In this document: positions 16,416 to 26,700 of the stretch, one piece after another
Numbering within the stretch: position 1 is the first letter of the stretch
How the letters are laid out: each line of letters starts with the position of its first letter
Assembly (NCBI GenBank): GCA_031263155.1
Contig: JAISGK010000051.1
Location: 1 to 64,000, forward strand
DNA length: 64,000 nt
Reading direction: 5' to 3'
Source: Clostridiales bacterium
GTDB lineage: Bacteria; Bacillota; Clostridia; Lachnospirales; WQUN01
The notes under the pieces: model-generated
Told to the model about the DNA's origin: nothing
Databases searched by the model: none
What the model saw: the letters and a program-made list of their open reading frames with translations, nothing else
Translations under genes and position numbers: made by a program

Positions 16416-16988
16416 TTAAAGCAGGAATTTTCGCGCGGTTTTAATATGCCGCTCAAAGTCTACCAAGTTAAAGTTCGTGGTATCAATTTCAATGACTTCA
16501 CCACCAATGTCAAAGGCGTCAAGCGCATGGCACCATGTATCGAACTCACAGTATGGCATTTCATAAAACATCATGTTTGCCCGCCCTCGTTCGGGCAGTA
16601 TATCGCGCTTAATAAACCTCTCGTGCAAAACCTTGGTATCGCCCACAAATTTGTATGTAAGCGAACGACACATGTATTTATCAATCAAGGCCCTTATAGC
16701 GCCGGCTTCATCGGTTTTTTTAACGCCATGCGGAACAAAATTTCCCTCAATTATAACAGGATAACCTGTTTCGATTAATCGTTCCGCAACGTACATTATG
16801 GCATCAAAGGTGACAGCGGAAAAGCGTCTTCCGTCGCTTCTGCCGCTTATACTCACACTGGCGCACAACGCGCTTTTGAATGTGTCCTTTATAAGGCGCG
16901 GAACACCCGCCGCTTTTGATAAACGCCGCGCAAATGTGGATTTACCCGCCGCGAGATATCCGGCGACAACGACAATACGCGGCGTCAT
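16416..16988 (-). CDS. P-loop kinase, AAA_33/zeta-toxin-like fold
   Basis: A 190-residue protein from ATG 16988, six bases after GGAGG; the upstream frame from 17006 covers that SD. Walker A is GYLAAGKST near the N-terminus. The RRLSKAAGVPRLIKDTFK stretch resembles small-molecule or RNA-end kinases; PVIIEGNF fits the second strand, and RFIKRD a basic lid. No SLH-type or membrane part. Candidates are an antibiotic or nucleoside kinase or a housekeeping member of the zeta-toxin superfamily. No antitoxin lies nearby, which argues against a zeta toxin-antitoxin unit. Confidence 0.7.
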   Translation of the reverse strand: MTPRIVVVAGYLAAGKSTFARRLSKAAGVPRLIKDTFKSALCASVSISGRSDGRRFSAVTFDAIMYVAERLIETGYPVIIEGNFVPHGVKKTDEAGAIRALIDKYMCRSLTYKFVGDTKVLHERFIKRDILPERGRANMMFYEMPYCEFDTWCHALDAFDIGGEVIEIDTTNFNLVDFERHIKTARKFLL

Positions 16989-17075
16989 AACAATTCCTCC
17001 AGACATTTCTCAACACGTCCATCCGCAACCGTCAAATATGATACGACTGCGGAGGTCGTGCCTATTTGATAGATT

Positions 17076-17708
17076 CTAAATGATCCTGCCGCAGGTGAGG
17101 CAGTATATGGCTGTAAGCTCGTTTTTTGCACCGCAATGGCGGCATGTCTTGTGCGTCGGCGCGGGCTTTCCCGCAGATTTATCGGCGATGCCCGATCCAC
17201 TCGCGGCAGGCACGGCGGGATAGCTCCCGCTGGCCGCAGATGTTCTGCCCGCCTCTGGTTCGAAATCTGACGGCAGCGAGCGGCCAACTGGCGGTCTATA
17301 GTCAGAGGCGATCGTTTCCCTTGCTTCGGCGCTCGCGTGAGCAGACTCCACATCCTCGCCCACCTTTGCCCCGCATTTGGGGCAAAAAACCACTGAACGC
17401 TGCATCTGCGCGCCACACCGGGCGCATGTCTTAACGCCCTTGACTATATTTAATTGATCGCGCAGGTCGTTTATTTTTTCCTCCTGTTGAACAATATCTT
17501 TATATTTTTCATCAAAAAATTTACCCAAGCTGCCGCCGTATTGATAAATTTCGTGTACCTTTTTCCCGATCTCTGTATATAGCCTTTTTAGCTCCTCTTC
17601 TTCGTTGCTGAGGCTGAGTTGCAACTTGGTGCTTTTTAAAAGTTCATTGGAAGTTCTACCCACGTTGCGCGCGAATTTAGTCAGGCTATTCTTTATATCA
17701 TCCACCAT
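17076..17708 (-). CDS. Coiled-coil protein with two zinc ribbons
   Basis: A 210-residue protein. Residues 1-90 are charged and helical (LSNEEEELKRLYTEIGKKVHEIY, likely coiled coil). Two zinc ribbons follow: CARCG...CPKCG near 95-115 and CRHCG...CLTCG at the C-terminus, joined by a 65-residue Ala/Ser/Pro-rich linker. No signal peptide. Related small Bacillota proteins have no established function. ATG 17708 follows AAAGGAGGCGG. Confidence 0.7.
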   Translation of the reverse strand: MVDDIKNSLTKFARNVGRTSNELLKSTKLQLSLSNEEEELKRLYTEIGKKVHEIYQYGGSLGKFFDEKYKDIVQQEEKINDLRDQLNIVKGVKTCARCGAQMQRSVVFCPKCGAKVGEDVESAHASAEARETIASDYRPPVGRSLPSDFEPEAGRTSAASGSYPAVPAASGSGIADKSAGKPAPTHKTCRHCGAKNELTAIYCLTCGRII

Positions 17709-17729
17709 TGCCGCCTCCTTTGATATATT

Positions 17730-17759
17730 ATTATACTATGTGAAGTAAAAAAAGTCTAA
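17730..17759 (-). promoter_or_regulatory. Candidate promoter of the zinc-ribbon gene
   Basis: Minus strand TTAGAC (17759-17754), 18-base spacer, TATAAT (17735-17730), about 20 bases before the start codon. Confidence 0.4.
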
Positions 17760-17797
17760 GCCAACGCAGATAATCGCGGCAAAAAAATATGGCGTAG

Positions 17798-17822
17798 AAA
17801 AGCCGCAAAACAATTTTGCGGC
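17798..17822 (-). terminator. Rho-independent terminator of the esterase gene
   Basis: GCCGCAAAA and TTTTGCGGC form a perfect 9-bp stem with a 3-base loop (17802-17822), followed on the minus strand by TTTT. Confidence 0.7.
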
Positions 17823-17861
17823 GAGAGAAAAAAATATGGTACGCGGCATTGCTTCAGATCG

Positions 17862-18656
17862 TTATAAACCCTTAAGCCATTGCACGCTTAAGTCAAACCA
17901 CTGGGCTATGTGATCTTGCTTGCGTCCGCTGTAGCCATTGGCAAGGCCAATGCCGTGCTCGCCCGTGGCAAAGAGGTGACATTCGAATGGTACGCCGTGT
18001 TTTTTGAGCGCGCCAAGCAACAGCAGAGAGTTTTCTATGGGAACGGCGGCGTCATCCACCGTGTGCCACAAAAATACGGGCGGGGTATGTTTGCCGACGT
18101 GCTTTTCAAGCGAAAACAATTCGGGGTCGCTGTCGCCCGCCAACATAAAGATGGATCCCTTGTGCGAGAATTTACCGGCGGTGATAACAGGATAGCACAG
18201 CACGACAGAGTCCGGGCGGTTAAGCCCGTTGTTGGCGTCCCATATCTCTTCCAGCTTGGGATGATTCCATAAAATTGCCAAACTGCCCGCTAAATGTCCT
18301 CCAGCGGAAAATCCCAGCGCCGATACGCGGTTTGTGTCTACACGCCAGGTGGAGGCGTTTTCGCGAATGGTTTGCACAGCCCACGACGCGTCGCGCAAAG
18401 GCACAAGCCCCAATGGATCTTGCGATTGCTCCGGGTCGTACACGGTGTAGCGCAGCACAAAAGCGTTAAAACCCTCGGCGTAATACTTGGTCGCTATAGG
18501 CTCGCCCTCGTGCGTGGCGAGTATGGTGTAGCCGCCGCCGGGTAGCACCAGCATTGCCGGCCATCTTTCCGTAGTGTACCATTCGGTTGGATCGTCGTGC
18601 AGGTATCCGGTAAGGGTAACATGCGGAAAAGGCGCGGCAATTTCGATTATCTTCAT
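17862..18656 (-). CDS. Alpha/beta hydrolase, acetyl-esterase type
   Basis: A 264-residue hydrolase. The oxyanion segment LPGGGY (near 38), nucleophile elbow GFSAGGHLAGS (near 125), an Asp in AGDSDPELF and the His in GEHGIG form the expected catalytic set. The family (BD-FAE/esterase-lipase) includes acetylxylan esterases and other carbohydrate esterases. No signal peptide, so it is cytoplasmic, perhaps deacetylating imported sugars. Good SD AGGAGGTAC before ATG 18656. A TATAAT lies at 18745-18740 on the minus strand, without a clear -35 box. Confidence 0.85.
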   Translation of the reverse strand: MKIIEIAAPFPHVTLTGYLHDDPTEWYTTERWPAMLVLPGGGYTILATHEGEPIATKYYAEGFNAFVLRYTVYDPEQSQDPLGLVPLRDASWAVQTIRENASTWRVDTNRVSALGFSAGGHLAGSLAILWNHPKLEEIWDANNGLNRPDSVVLCYPVITAGKFSHKGSIFMLAGDSDPELFSLEKHVGKHTPPVFLWHTVDDAAVPIENSLLLLGALKKHGVPFECHLFATGEHGIGLANGYSGRKQDHIAQWFDLSVQWLKGL

Positions 18657-18832
18657 AGAGTACCTCCTGATTTTGATTGTTGTTTTTGGCTAAATGTTAA
18701 TCATTTACATACAGCTCATCCGCCGTTGCGATTGTTTATATTATATCATGTTTTTGGTGAAAGAATAAACGTTTGTTTTCTGGAGAACAAATCATCGTAG
18801 GAAAAAGCCATAATCAACGCAAGCGGTTTTGT

Positions 18833-18861
18833 TTGTCAAGCCGATTTTTTTATGCTAAAAT
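18833..18861 (+). promoter_or_regulatory. Promoter of the MoxR operon
   Basis: TTGTCA (18833-18838), 17-base spacer, TAAAAT (18856-18861); start point about 50 bases before the MoxR ATG. Confidence 0.6.
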
Positions 18862-18917
18862 AACCTCAAACACTGTGTGAAAACGCGGAGCTATACTTGT
18901 CACAGGAGCCGAATGAT

Positions 18918-19874
18918 ATGGCAAACACCAACACTGCCTCTGATGCGCTTCGCATCATGCGTGATCTTATTAGAAGTGTAGAGCAGGTTATTATAGGCAA
19001 ACGTCTGGCTGTTGAACTCACTGTAAACGCGCTGGCGTGTCGTGGCCATGTGCTCATAGAAGACGTGCCGGGCGTGGGCAAAACAAGCCTCGCCGCAGCG
19101 CTTGCCAAGTCTTGCGCGTGCACGTTTAGGCGCGTACAATTTACACCTGATATTATGCCCAGCGACATAACGGGCTTTTCTATTTATAACCCCAAAAGCG
19201 GCGATTTTGACTATAAGCCCGGCGCGGTGATGAGCCAATTCGTTCTCGCCGATGAGATAAATCGCGCCAGCCCCAAAACGCAGAGCAGCTTACTGGAGGT
19301 TATGGAAGAGAATCAAGTTACGGTAGACGGCGTGACATACCCCGTTCCAGAACCGTTTATGGTGCTCGCGACGCAAAACCCCGTGGAGTACCTTGGTACA
19401 TATCCCTTGCCGGAGGCGCAGTTGGACAGATTTTTTTTGCGTGTGACGCTCGGCTACCCCAGCGCAAGCGACGAAAGTAAAATGTTAAGCCGTTTTAAAG
19501 CCGGCAGCCCTTTGGACACGCTTCGCGCCGTCGCCGATGAAGCACAAATAAAAACGTTGCAGCACGCCGTAGATGCCGTGTATGTTGACACGCATTTGAA
19601 CGGTTACATTGTAGATTTGGCGCGCTGCACTCGCGTTATGGAAGATGTAACGCTTGGCGCAAGCCCTCGCGCGTCGCTTTATCTATACAAATCGGCTAAG
19701 GCGTGGGCGTTATATCAGGGGCGTGAATATGTCATACCCGACGATGTGATTAAAGTGGCGCCTCACGTGCTTACACATCGCATACTGCTAAAGCAGGAGA
19801 GCCGTGTGAAAAAGATAACAGCTGCGGACGTTGTTCGCCACGCTCTGGAAATTGTTCGCGTTCCCTCCATATGA
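18918..19874 (+). CDS. MoxR-family AAA+ ATPase
   Basis: A 318-residue ATPase from ATG 18918 (SD AGGAG; a TTG at 18897 is in frame). Walker A GVGKTS, Walker B FVLADEINRASPKTQSSLLE, sensor ATQNPVEYLGTYPLPEAQLDRF. MoxR proteins act as chaperone-like ATPases that activate or assemble partner complexes, commonly encoded with DUF58 and transglutaminase-like proteins, exactly as here. The stop overlaps the DUF58 start (ATGA), indicating translational coupling. Confidence 0.93.
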   Translation: MANTNTASDALRIMRDLIRSVEQVIIGKRLAVELTVNALACRGHVLIEDVPGVGKTSLAAALAKSCACTFRRVQFTPDIMPSDITGFSIYNPKSGDFDYKPGAVMSQFVLADEINRASPKTQSSLLEVMEENQVTVDGVTYPVPEPFMVLATQNPVEYLGTYPLPEAQLDRFFLRVTLGYPSASDESKMLSRFKAGSPLDTLRAVADEAQIKTLQHAVDAVYVDTHLNGYIVDLARCTRVMEDVTLGASPRASLYLYKSAKAWALYQGREYVIPDDVIKVAPHVLTHRILLKQESRVKKITAADVVRHALEIVRVPSI

Positions 19875-21088
19875 TTAGAAGACGTATGATCAAGAATCGT
19901 GTGCTGTATGCCATTGCGCTGGTTCTCTGTTTTATTCTCCTGTTTTTTACCAAGGCGCAGACAGTTATCACCTTGTTTTATGCTTTGTTGATTTTTCCGG
20001 TAGTGGCAATGGCGCTTAACGCCATATCAGCGCGATTCTTAAAAATAACGCAGCAGCTGGGCTCAAGTTCGTTGATAATCGGTGAGGAGTCAAAGTACAC
20101 TATTACCATATTTAACAAGGGTCTGCTTTTTGTTCCGTCTTTCTCCTACACGCGGCCAGCCGTCAGCACACGCAAACCGCTCGCCCCTGTATCGTTCTCC
20201 ATAAAATCACAAGAGACGGTAACGGATGAAATGAATGTTTCGTTCGCGCATAGGGGGGTGTATCATTTGTCGCCCGGTGAGGTTTACGCTACCGATTATC
20301 TTGGGCTGTTTAGGATAAATTTGTCTAAATGGATTTATAAGCCTATGTCAAACCCCGCGACTGTTACAGTCTACCCGCAGATTATTGACATTCATAGCTT
20401 TCCGCTGTCCTACAACCTCATATCGTCCGCCTATTCACATTTCGCTCTAATGAGTGAGGATTACGCCAGCTTGGCGGATCTGCGCCCTTACCAACCGTCG
20501 GATAGTATGAGGCGTATCCATTGGAAAGCTAGTGCCAAGCGAAATGAGTTAATAGTAAAAATGTTTGAAAGCAGCGCGTTTAGCGCGGCGACTGTCTTTG
20601 TCGATACGCGCGGGATACACGGCGCGACTCAATTTCGGTTGGAGGCGGAGGATAAAATCGCGGAGCTTACGGTAAGCGTATGCCGCTATTGTTTGGCCAG
20701 GCACATACCTGTCAATATCCGGCTTGGGCATGAGGAGATATCGGCTCGCGGCATGAGGGATTTCGAGCGCCTGTATTCTGCGGCCGCCTGCGTACCATTT
20801 GACGACGAAAAGGATTTGATGGAACGCCGCCTGCAATTATTCCTTAATGAAGAAGCGTTGGGATGCAACATCGTCGTTATCGCGTCAACGCTTGACGGTA
20901 AATTGCTGGATGTGTTGTTGCGCGCGAAAGCCTTCGGTCATTATGTCGTTGTTATTCATGTGCCCTGTGAGGATGAAGGCGTAATCGCCGTGAGAATGCT
21001 GGATTCGGGTCTTACGCTTATACGCTGCGACATTGGCGCAAATTTGCCAGAGGTGTTTGGGCACGGATGGTCCGCGAACGCTCGATAG
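19871..21088 (+). CDS. DUF58 membrane protein
   Basis: A 405-residue protein starting at the ATGA overlap with moxR. Two N-terminal membrane spans (VLYAIALVLCFILLFF and TLFYALLIFPVVAMALNAI) precede an extracellular-like beta region; the DUF58 hallmark DLRPYQPSDSMRRIHWKASAK occurs near residue 215. This is followed by a vWA-like segment (AATVFVDTR). Standard partner of MoxR and of the transglutaminase protein downstream. Role is probably in envelope biogenesis or stress. Confidence 0.9.
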   Translation: MIRRRMIKNRVLYAIALVLCFILLFFTKAQTVITLFYALLIFPVVAMALNAISARFLKITQQLGSSSLIIGEESKYTITIFNKGLLFVPSFSYTRPAVSTRKPLAPVSFSIKSQETVTDEMNVSFAHRGVYHLSPGEVYATDYLGLFRINLSKWIYKPMSNPATVTVYPQIIDIHSFPLSYNLISSAYSHFALMSEDYASLADLRPYQPSDSMRRIHWKASAKRNELIVKMFESSAFSAATVFVDTRGIHGATQFRLEAEDKIAELTVSVCRYCLARHIPVNIRLGHEEISARGMRDFERLYSAAACVPFDDEKDLMERRLQLFLNEEALGCNIVVIASTLDGKLLDVLLRAKAFGHYVVVIHVPCEDEGVIAVRMLDSGLTLIRCDIGANLPEVFGHGWSANAR

Positions 21089-21137
21089 CGCGCCTGATAT
21101 TGATAAAACGCGGAGCGGGTTTTCATGGAGGTGAGTT

Positions 21138-23630
21138 ATGCGCCGCAATTGGTTTGATGTGGTTGTATTTTATATAATCGGCGGTCTGGTTGTCTACGCG
21201 CTAAGCCTGAGTATTATCAACGCGACGGTTATACCCGTCGATCGCGCGCGGCTTGCCGTCGCCATTCTTGCTTCGCTTACCCTGCTCGGCATCATTTTTT
21301 ACAACAAATATACATTCATCGTCGCTGTCGTCCTTGTGGTTATTGCGCTTGGCGTTGCCGCGTTAAATTGGGAAGAAAGAATTGCCGGTTCAGAAACTTT
21401 TAACGCGTCCGCAGAGTTTTTAATGGAGCTTAACCTGTTCGTGCGCGGTTACATTCCGTTCACTCCAGACTACGGCATGGCGGTGACATGGTTAACAGTG
21501 CTTATTATATCAGTGTACATAGCTCTGTCTTTGTATGTAACATACCAGTTTTTGTTTGTATGCCTATTGGGGTTCGGGTTGTTTATCCTCAACTGGATAA
21601 TGGGTTACAAGCAATCGGATGAGGCGTTCTTGATATTCGCCTTCTGCTTTTGTACACTGCTCTTCAAGTATCTTAACGAGAATAAACCTGACGCCAATAA
21701 AATCACTCTGCGTATAATGCCTTTGTGCGCGGTTATCTTTGCGGGGGCGTTCTTCATTCCGCCGATGAAAACGGAATGGAGCGTCAACAGGGCGATAGAA
21801 TTCTTTCAGGATCCGCTGGATAGCGCCAATGATTTTTTCTACCTCCTATTCAACCCAAAATATTATACCTTTGACCTGACGGGCTTTAGCAATGGGCAGT
21901 CGAAACTGGGCGGCAGCATATCGCTCAATAATAATCTTATTATGACTGTAGACGCCGATAGGCGTACATACCTGTCTGGATTGACTATGGATACATACAC
22001 AGGCTCCCAGTGGATCGACAGCCTTAGTGATCGTCGGCGCCAGGTTTCTACCACCGCGCGGGATTCGGAGTTTGATCTCATGAACGTTAACTTTGCCGCC
22101 GTGCCAAAAAGCGATAGCGATTACTATACTTTGCGTCAACTGACCATAAACATTGGCAAAAAGCGAACAGGCACGATTTTTCGTCCCCACCGTTACTTTA
22201 GCTACTCATTGGATACTACCCTTGACACCTACCAAACGGGCCACGGAGACATATACCTTTCTGACGTGCTACCCGCAAACGCGCAATATTCTTTCGAATA
22301 TGCCGATATAGACTATGCAAATGATGACGTGGAGTCATTATTGCGTTCATCCGAACCCGGTATGTTAAAAGCGGCGGTCGAAAACAAGTTTTTTGTATAC
22401 GACTTTTACAGCAGCATGATCTACGATGAGACCGATCGCGCCGAATTGACCATTGGCCGCAGCAATACCGTGGTGACAAGGACAGACGAGATACCCGCCT
22501 ATAACTTGCGCCGTAATTGGGCCATGTATTCTTTATACGCCTCGTTGAGACAGGACGCTCAATATGAATGGCTTGTTGACCTTTTTAATGATCGACTGAT
22601 ACCGGAAGCGGAGGAGATAAGTGAGATATATACCCAACTGCCTAACACCATTACGCCGCGCGTGCAAAATCTGGCTTTTGATATAACAAAGGACGCGGAT
22701 AATAATTATGATAAAGCCCGCGCCATTGAGGCGTATCTGGCCGTCTTTCCATACACCCTGACCCCTGATGAAGTGCCCGAAGGCGAAGATTTTGTTGATT
22801 ATTTTCTTTTTGAGGGTAAAGAAGGCTACTGTACGTACTATGCCAGCGCAATGGCGGTATTATGCCGCGTTATCGGTTTGCCCGCGAAATTTATGGAGGG
22901 TTACGTCATGCCCGCCGAAAAAACTAACGGCGTGTATGAGATAACCGGTATGCAGTCGCACGCCTGGGTAGAGGTCTTTTTTGAAGGCTTTGGCTGGGCG
23001 CGCTTCGAACCGACCTTGCCTTATTATATAAGCATGGGTGAAGAGTCACAAACTCCGAATGACACGGTATTTTCGCCAGATTTCGCTTCCGACCCCTATT
23101 ATGAGGATTATATACAGGAAATGCTTGGCGACAAGGCGGGATATTATCTGCCGCCAACCGTGCCGGCGACGGTAGAAGAAAACGACGGGGCTGAAATAAA
23201 CACGCTTACAGCCATGACAGTTGTCGCGGCGTTGGTGTTGCTTTTCGTGTTGGGAATATTGTTTTATGGCGTCGCGCGTGTGGATATTCGCCGCGCAAAG
23301 CTCGTTAAGGCCACGCTGAACAATCAAGCTATAGGTTATATGCAGGATATCATGAAAATGGCGTCGTATGTGCATTATCCCCTGCGGTTAAATGAAACCC
23401 CGGCGGATTTTGCAAGGCGCGTTGGCAAACGCTTCACCTGGGTTAATCAGACAATATATATGGACGATATAGTACCCATTTACTATAAAGCCAGGTATGG
23501 CGACGGCAGCATTACAGCGGGAGAAAGCTCCTTGCTGCGCTTGTGCGCGGAGGAATTTTTGGATGATATAAAAAAATCTCGCCATCGCGCTGTTTACATT
23601 TGGGATAGGTTTATCACACGAAGGATATGA
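21138..23630 (+). CDS. Transglutaminase-like membrane protein
   Basis: An 830-residue protein with six or so N-terminal membrane spans (about 10-215), a large outward domain and a final span near 690-715 (VVAALVLLFVLGILFYG). The transglutaminase core has catalytic Cys in EGYCTYYASAMAVLCR, His in QSHAWVEVFF and the acidic FEPTLPYY region, so the enzyme looks intact. It is the third member of the MoxR/DUF58/transglutaminase set; a protease or cross-linking activity at the cell surface is assumed for the family. SD TGGAGGTGAG before ATG 21138. Confidence 0.9.
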   Translation: MRRNWFDVVVFYIIGGLVVYALSLSIINATVIPVDRARLAVAILASLTLLGIIFYNKYTFIVAVVLVVIALGVAALNWEERIAGSETFNASAEFLMELNLFVRGYIPFTPDYGMAVTWLTVLIISVYIALSLYVTYQFLFVCLLGFGLFILNWIMGYKQSDEAFLIFAFCFCTLLFKYLNENKPDANKITLRIMPLCAVIFAGAFFIPPMKTEWSVNRAIEFFQDPLDSANDFFYLLFNPKYYTFDLTGFSNGQSKLGGSISLNNNLIMTVDADRRTYLSGLTMDTYTGSQWIDSLSDRRRQVSTTARDSEFDLMNVNFAAVPKSDSDYYTLRQLTINIGKKRTGTIFRPHRYFSYSLDTTLDTYQTGHGDIYLSDVLPANAQYSFEYADIDYANDDVESLLRSSEPGMLKAAVENKFFVYDFYSSMIYDETDRAELTIGRSNTVVTRTDEIPAYNLRRNWAMYSLYASLRQDAQYEWLVDLFNDRLIPEAEEISEIYTQLPNTITPRVQNLAFDITKDADNNYDKARAIEAYLAVFPYTLTPDEVPEGEDFVDYFLFEGKEGYCTYYASAMAVLCRVIGLPAKFMEGYVMPAEKTNGVYEITGMQSHAWVEVFFEGFGWARFEPTLPYYISMGEESQTPNDTVFSPDFASDPYYEDYIQEMLGDKAGYYLPPTVPATVEENDGAEINTLTAMTVVAALVLLFVLGILFYGVARVDIRRAKLVKATLNNQAIGYMQDIMKMASYVHYPLRLNETPADFARRVGKRFTWVNQTIYMDDIVPIYYKARYGDGSITAGESSLLRLCAEEFLDDIKKSRHRAVYIWDRFITRRI

Positions 23631-23700
23631 CGGGGCGCAAGTCGGGAGACGGGAGCCGGAAGAGGGTCATAAGCACACGCATATAGATTTGGTGATATGG

Positions 23701-26700
23701 ATGTATCTTAAATCATTGATATTAACAGGCTTTAAATCTTTCCCCGAAAAAATACGGCTTGAATTTGTTCCGGGCGTGACAGCCGTGGTAGGGCCTAACG
23801 GCAGCGGCAAAAGCAACATCTCCGACGCGGTTCGCTGGGTTTTGGGAGAGCAAAGCGCAAGGAGTCTGCGCGGGAGCAAGATGGAAGACGTGATATTCGC
23901 GGGTACGGAACACAGGCGTTCCCTTGGGTTTACAGAGGTCTCCATTGTGCTGGATAACGCCGACAGGACTATCGACTCTGACTACACCGACATCGTGGTC
24001 ACGCGGCGTATGTATCGTTCTGGCGAGGGTGAATACAAACTCAACGGCGAGACCTGCCGGCTTAAAGATATTCACGAACTTTTTATGGATACAGGCATCG
24101 GGCGCGAGGGCTACAGCATTATTGGGCAGGGCAAAATCGACGAGATACTTAGCGCGCGCGGTGAAGACAGACGCAACATATTTGAAGAAGCGGCGGGTAT
24201 TGTCAAGTATAAGTCACGCAAGCAAGAGGCGTCGAACCGGTTGGAACGCGAAAAAGTCAACTTGCGGCGCGTGGAAGATATCATCGAGGAGTTGTCAGGG
24301 CGCGTCGAATTATTGGCGGAGCAAGCCGAGAAGGCAAAAAAATATCTTGATTTGCGCGAGCAGCTTAAAATCGTGACGATTAACAGTTTTATGATACAAG
24401 CGGACGCGGGCAAGGCTGGCATAAGCGAGTTTGGCGAAAACATTCGCGTACTGTCCGCTCAATTGGATTCGGAACAGGCTCGACAAAATCATCTGAGTGA
24501 CACGCGGCAACGCCTTGGCGAGGAGATTGCCGAAGCGGAAGGGTCACTGGCCCTGTATAATAACGATAAAGACCTGCTAAACCACGAAGCGGAAGATATC
24601 AGCATAGGCATTAGGGTAACGGAAGAGCATATAAAAAACATGCTGGCCGATGAGCGACGGCTTGCGAATGAGATATCCGATCATGTTCATCACGCCGAAG
24701 AGCTGAAAACTGAGCTGGCGGCGCAACAGGTACAAGAGTGTGAGTGGAAGGAAGAACTTTTTGAGCGAATGGAGCAATTGACGGCAAGCCAGAAAGAGTT
24801 TGACGATTTTTCCGCCAGTTTGCGCGAGAGCGATAAGGCATATGAAGAGATAAACTCTGCATTGATGGAATTTGTACGTCAATCTGCCGAGGTGAAAGGG
24901 CAGATAAACCGGCTGGAGGACTCCATCGAAATGTCGGGTGAGCGGCGAGGTTTGCTGGAAGACGAGTTACGGATCTGTACAACAGATATCGAGGCAAAGA
25001 CCACTGAATTCGACAAGGCCCAAGAAGCGCTGACCGACACAAACTCCCGCCTGGAATTCTTGCTCAAAAGGATTAAGACCCTGGAGTCTAACAGGGATAA
25101 GCTGCAAGAAGAGGTGGAACGGCTGGGCGTTTTAGCCTCAAGCAAGGCCAAAAAACTTAATGAGGCGGAAAGCCGCCTTAAAGCATTGAGCGAATTGGAC
25201 AAGGACTTTGAGGGTTACAAACGCGGCGTAAGAGCGGTACTCAAAAACAGGGAGCATTTGCCTGGCGCCGTTGGGGCGGTTGGCGAATTGATCACGATGA
25301 AGAAAGAACACGAAGTCGCGATAGCGACGGCTCTGGGCAGTTCGGTGCAAGACATTGTGACGCTCACAGAGAAAGACGCTCTTGCCGCGATAGAATTTCT
25401 CAAAAAGAATAACGAAGGGCTGGCGACGTTTTTGCCGCTTAACGCGGTGACGCCGCGAGCTGTAAACAAGGATAAACGCAATATCTTTGCAGAGTCGGGC
25501 ATTTTAGGACTCGCGAAGGATTTGGTTACATATGACAAGAAGCTCGAGAATGTGTTTGCCTATCTATTGGGCGGAATGATTGTCGCGACAGACGCGAAGA
25601 CCGCCCTTGCCATGTTTCGCAAGTACAAAACCGTGCCCATTGTTACCCTGGAGGGAGAGATGTTCCATACAGGCGGCTCTATAAGCGGCGGGCGCGGCGG
25701 TAATGGAAAAAGCGATATTTTGAGCCGCACAAGAGAGATGCGCGAGCTGAAAGAGCGGGTCTGTGCCTTCACGGCGGAAAGCGGCAAGATAGACAAAGAG
25801 CTTGATGAGATAAAACAGCGTATAAAAGCAGAGGCCGAAAGGGTAGTGTCACTGCGCGGCGAATGGCAGTCACTATTGATGGATAAGAGTAATAAAGCCA
25901 ACATAGCCAGTTCGTTGCAAGCGGCTATAGCTGAATTGCTAAAGAAGCAGGCAAATATTCAAGCGGAGGTTGACATTCATTTGGCGCGCGAAAACGACGC
26001 TCTGGCGCGGATAGAGCCGCTTCGCGCGGCGCTGGCTGGGCTGGACTCAAAAATAGAAGAGGCGCACAGACAACGGGGACAATATCAAAGCAACATGTCC
26101 GAAGAACGTGATATGCGCGACGGATTCGCGCGATCGCTGACCGATCTTAAGGTGCTTATCAGCGGTTTGGAGCAAAGGATTATTAACACTGTTGACAATG
26201 TCAAAAAGCTGGAGCGCGACATAATAAAAAGCGCGGCGGAAAAGGAACGTTGCGAGCGCGGTATAGTGTTGAGCCTCGCGGAGCGGGAAGGTAAGCAACG
26301 CGCGATACAATCGCGGGAAGAGGCATTGGCTAAGGTAAAAGAACGCGCGCTCGGTCTGCTTGATAGCATCTTGGCGCTTACAGGCAAGCTCGACAGCCTG
26401 CGAACGAAGCAAACGGAATTGGAATCCCGCTTGCGCCAGGTTAGTGAAACGATAAATCAATTAAACGGAAATATCGCCATGCTCAATGTAAAGAAAGAGC
26501 ACCTGGAAAGCGAAAACCGCAGGTTATACGATGAGATATGGGACGAGTATAGAGTAACCCCGCAGACCGCCAGGGAGATAAAGAAACTGGACATGACCGC
26601 CAGCCAGCTTAAGCGCGACGAGCGGCGACTAAAGCAGGAGATAACAGAGACAGGCGACGTTAATGTTGGCGCTATAGATGAATACAAGGCGACTAACGAG

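Noticed and set aside
16416-16988. Zeta toxin of a toxin-antitoxin pair
   Set aside because: The P-loop kinase has no epsilon-type antitoxin next to it, and the family is wide.
23631-23700. Purine-rich GGGAGACGGGAG stretch before smc as a regulatory repeat
   Set aside because: Short and simple; no second copy or pairing partner was found nearby.
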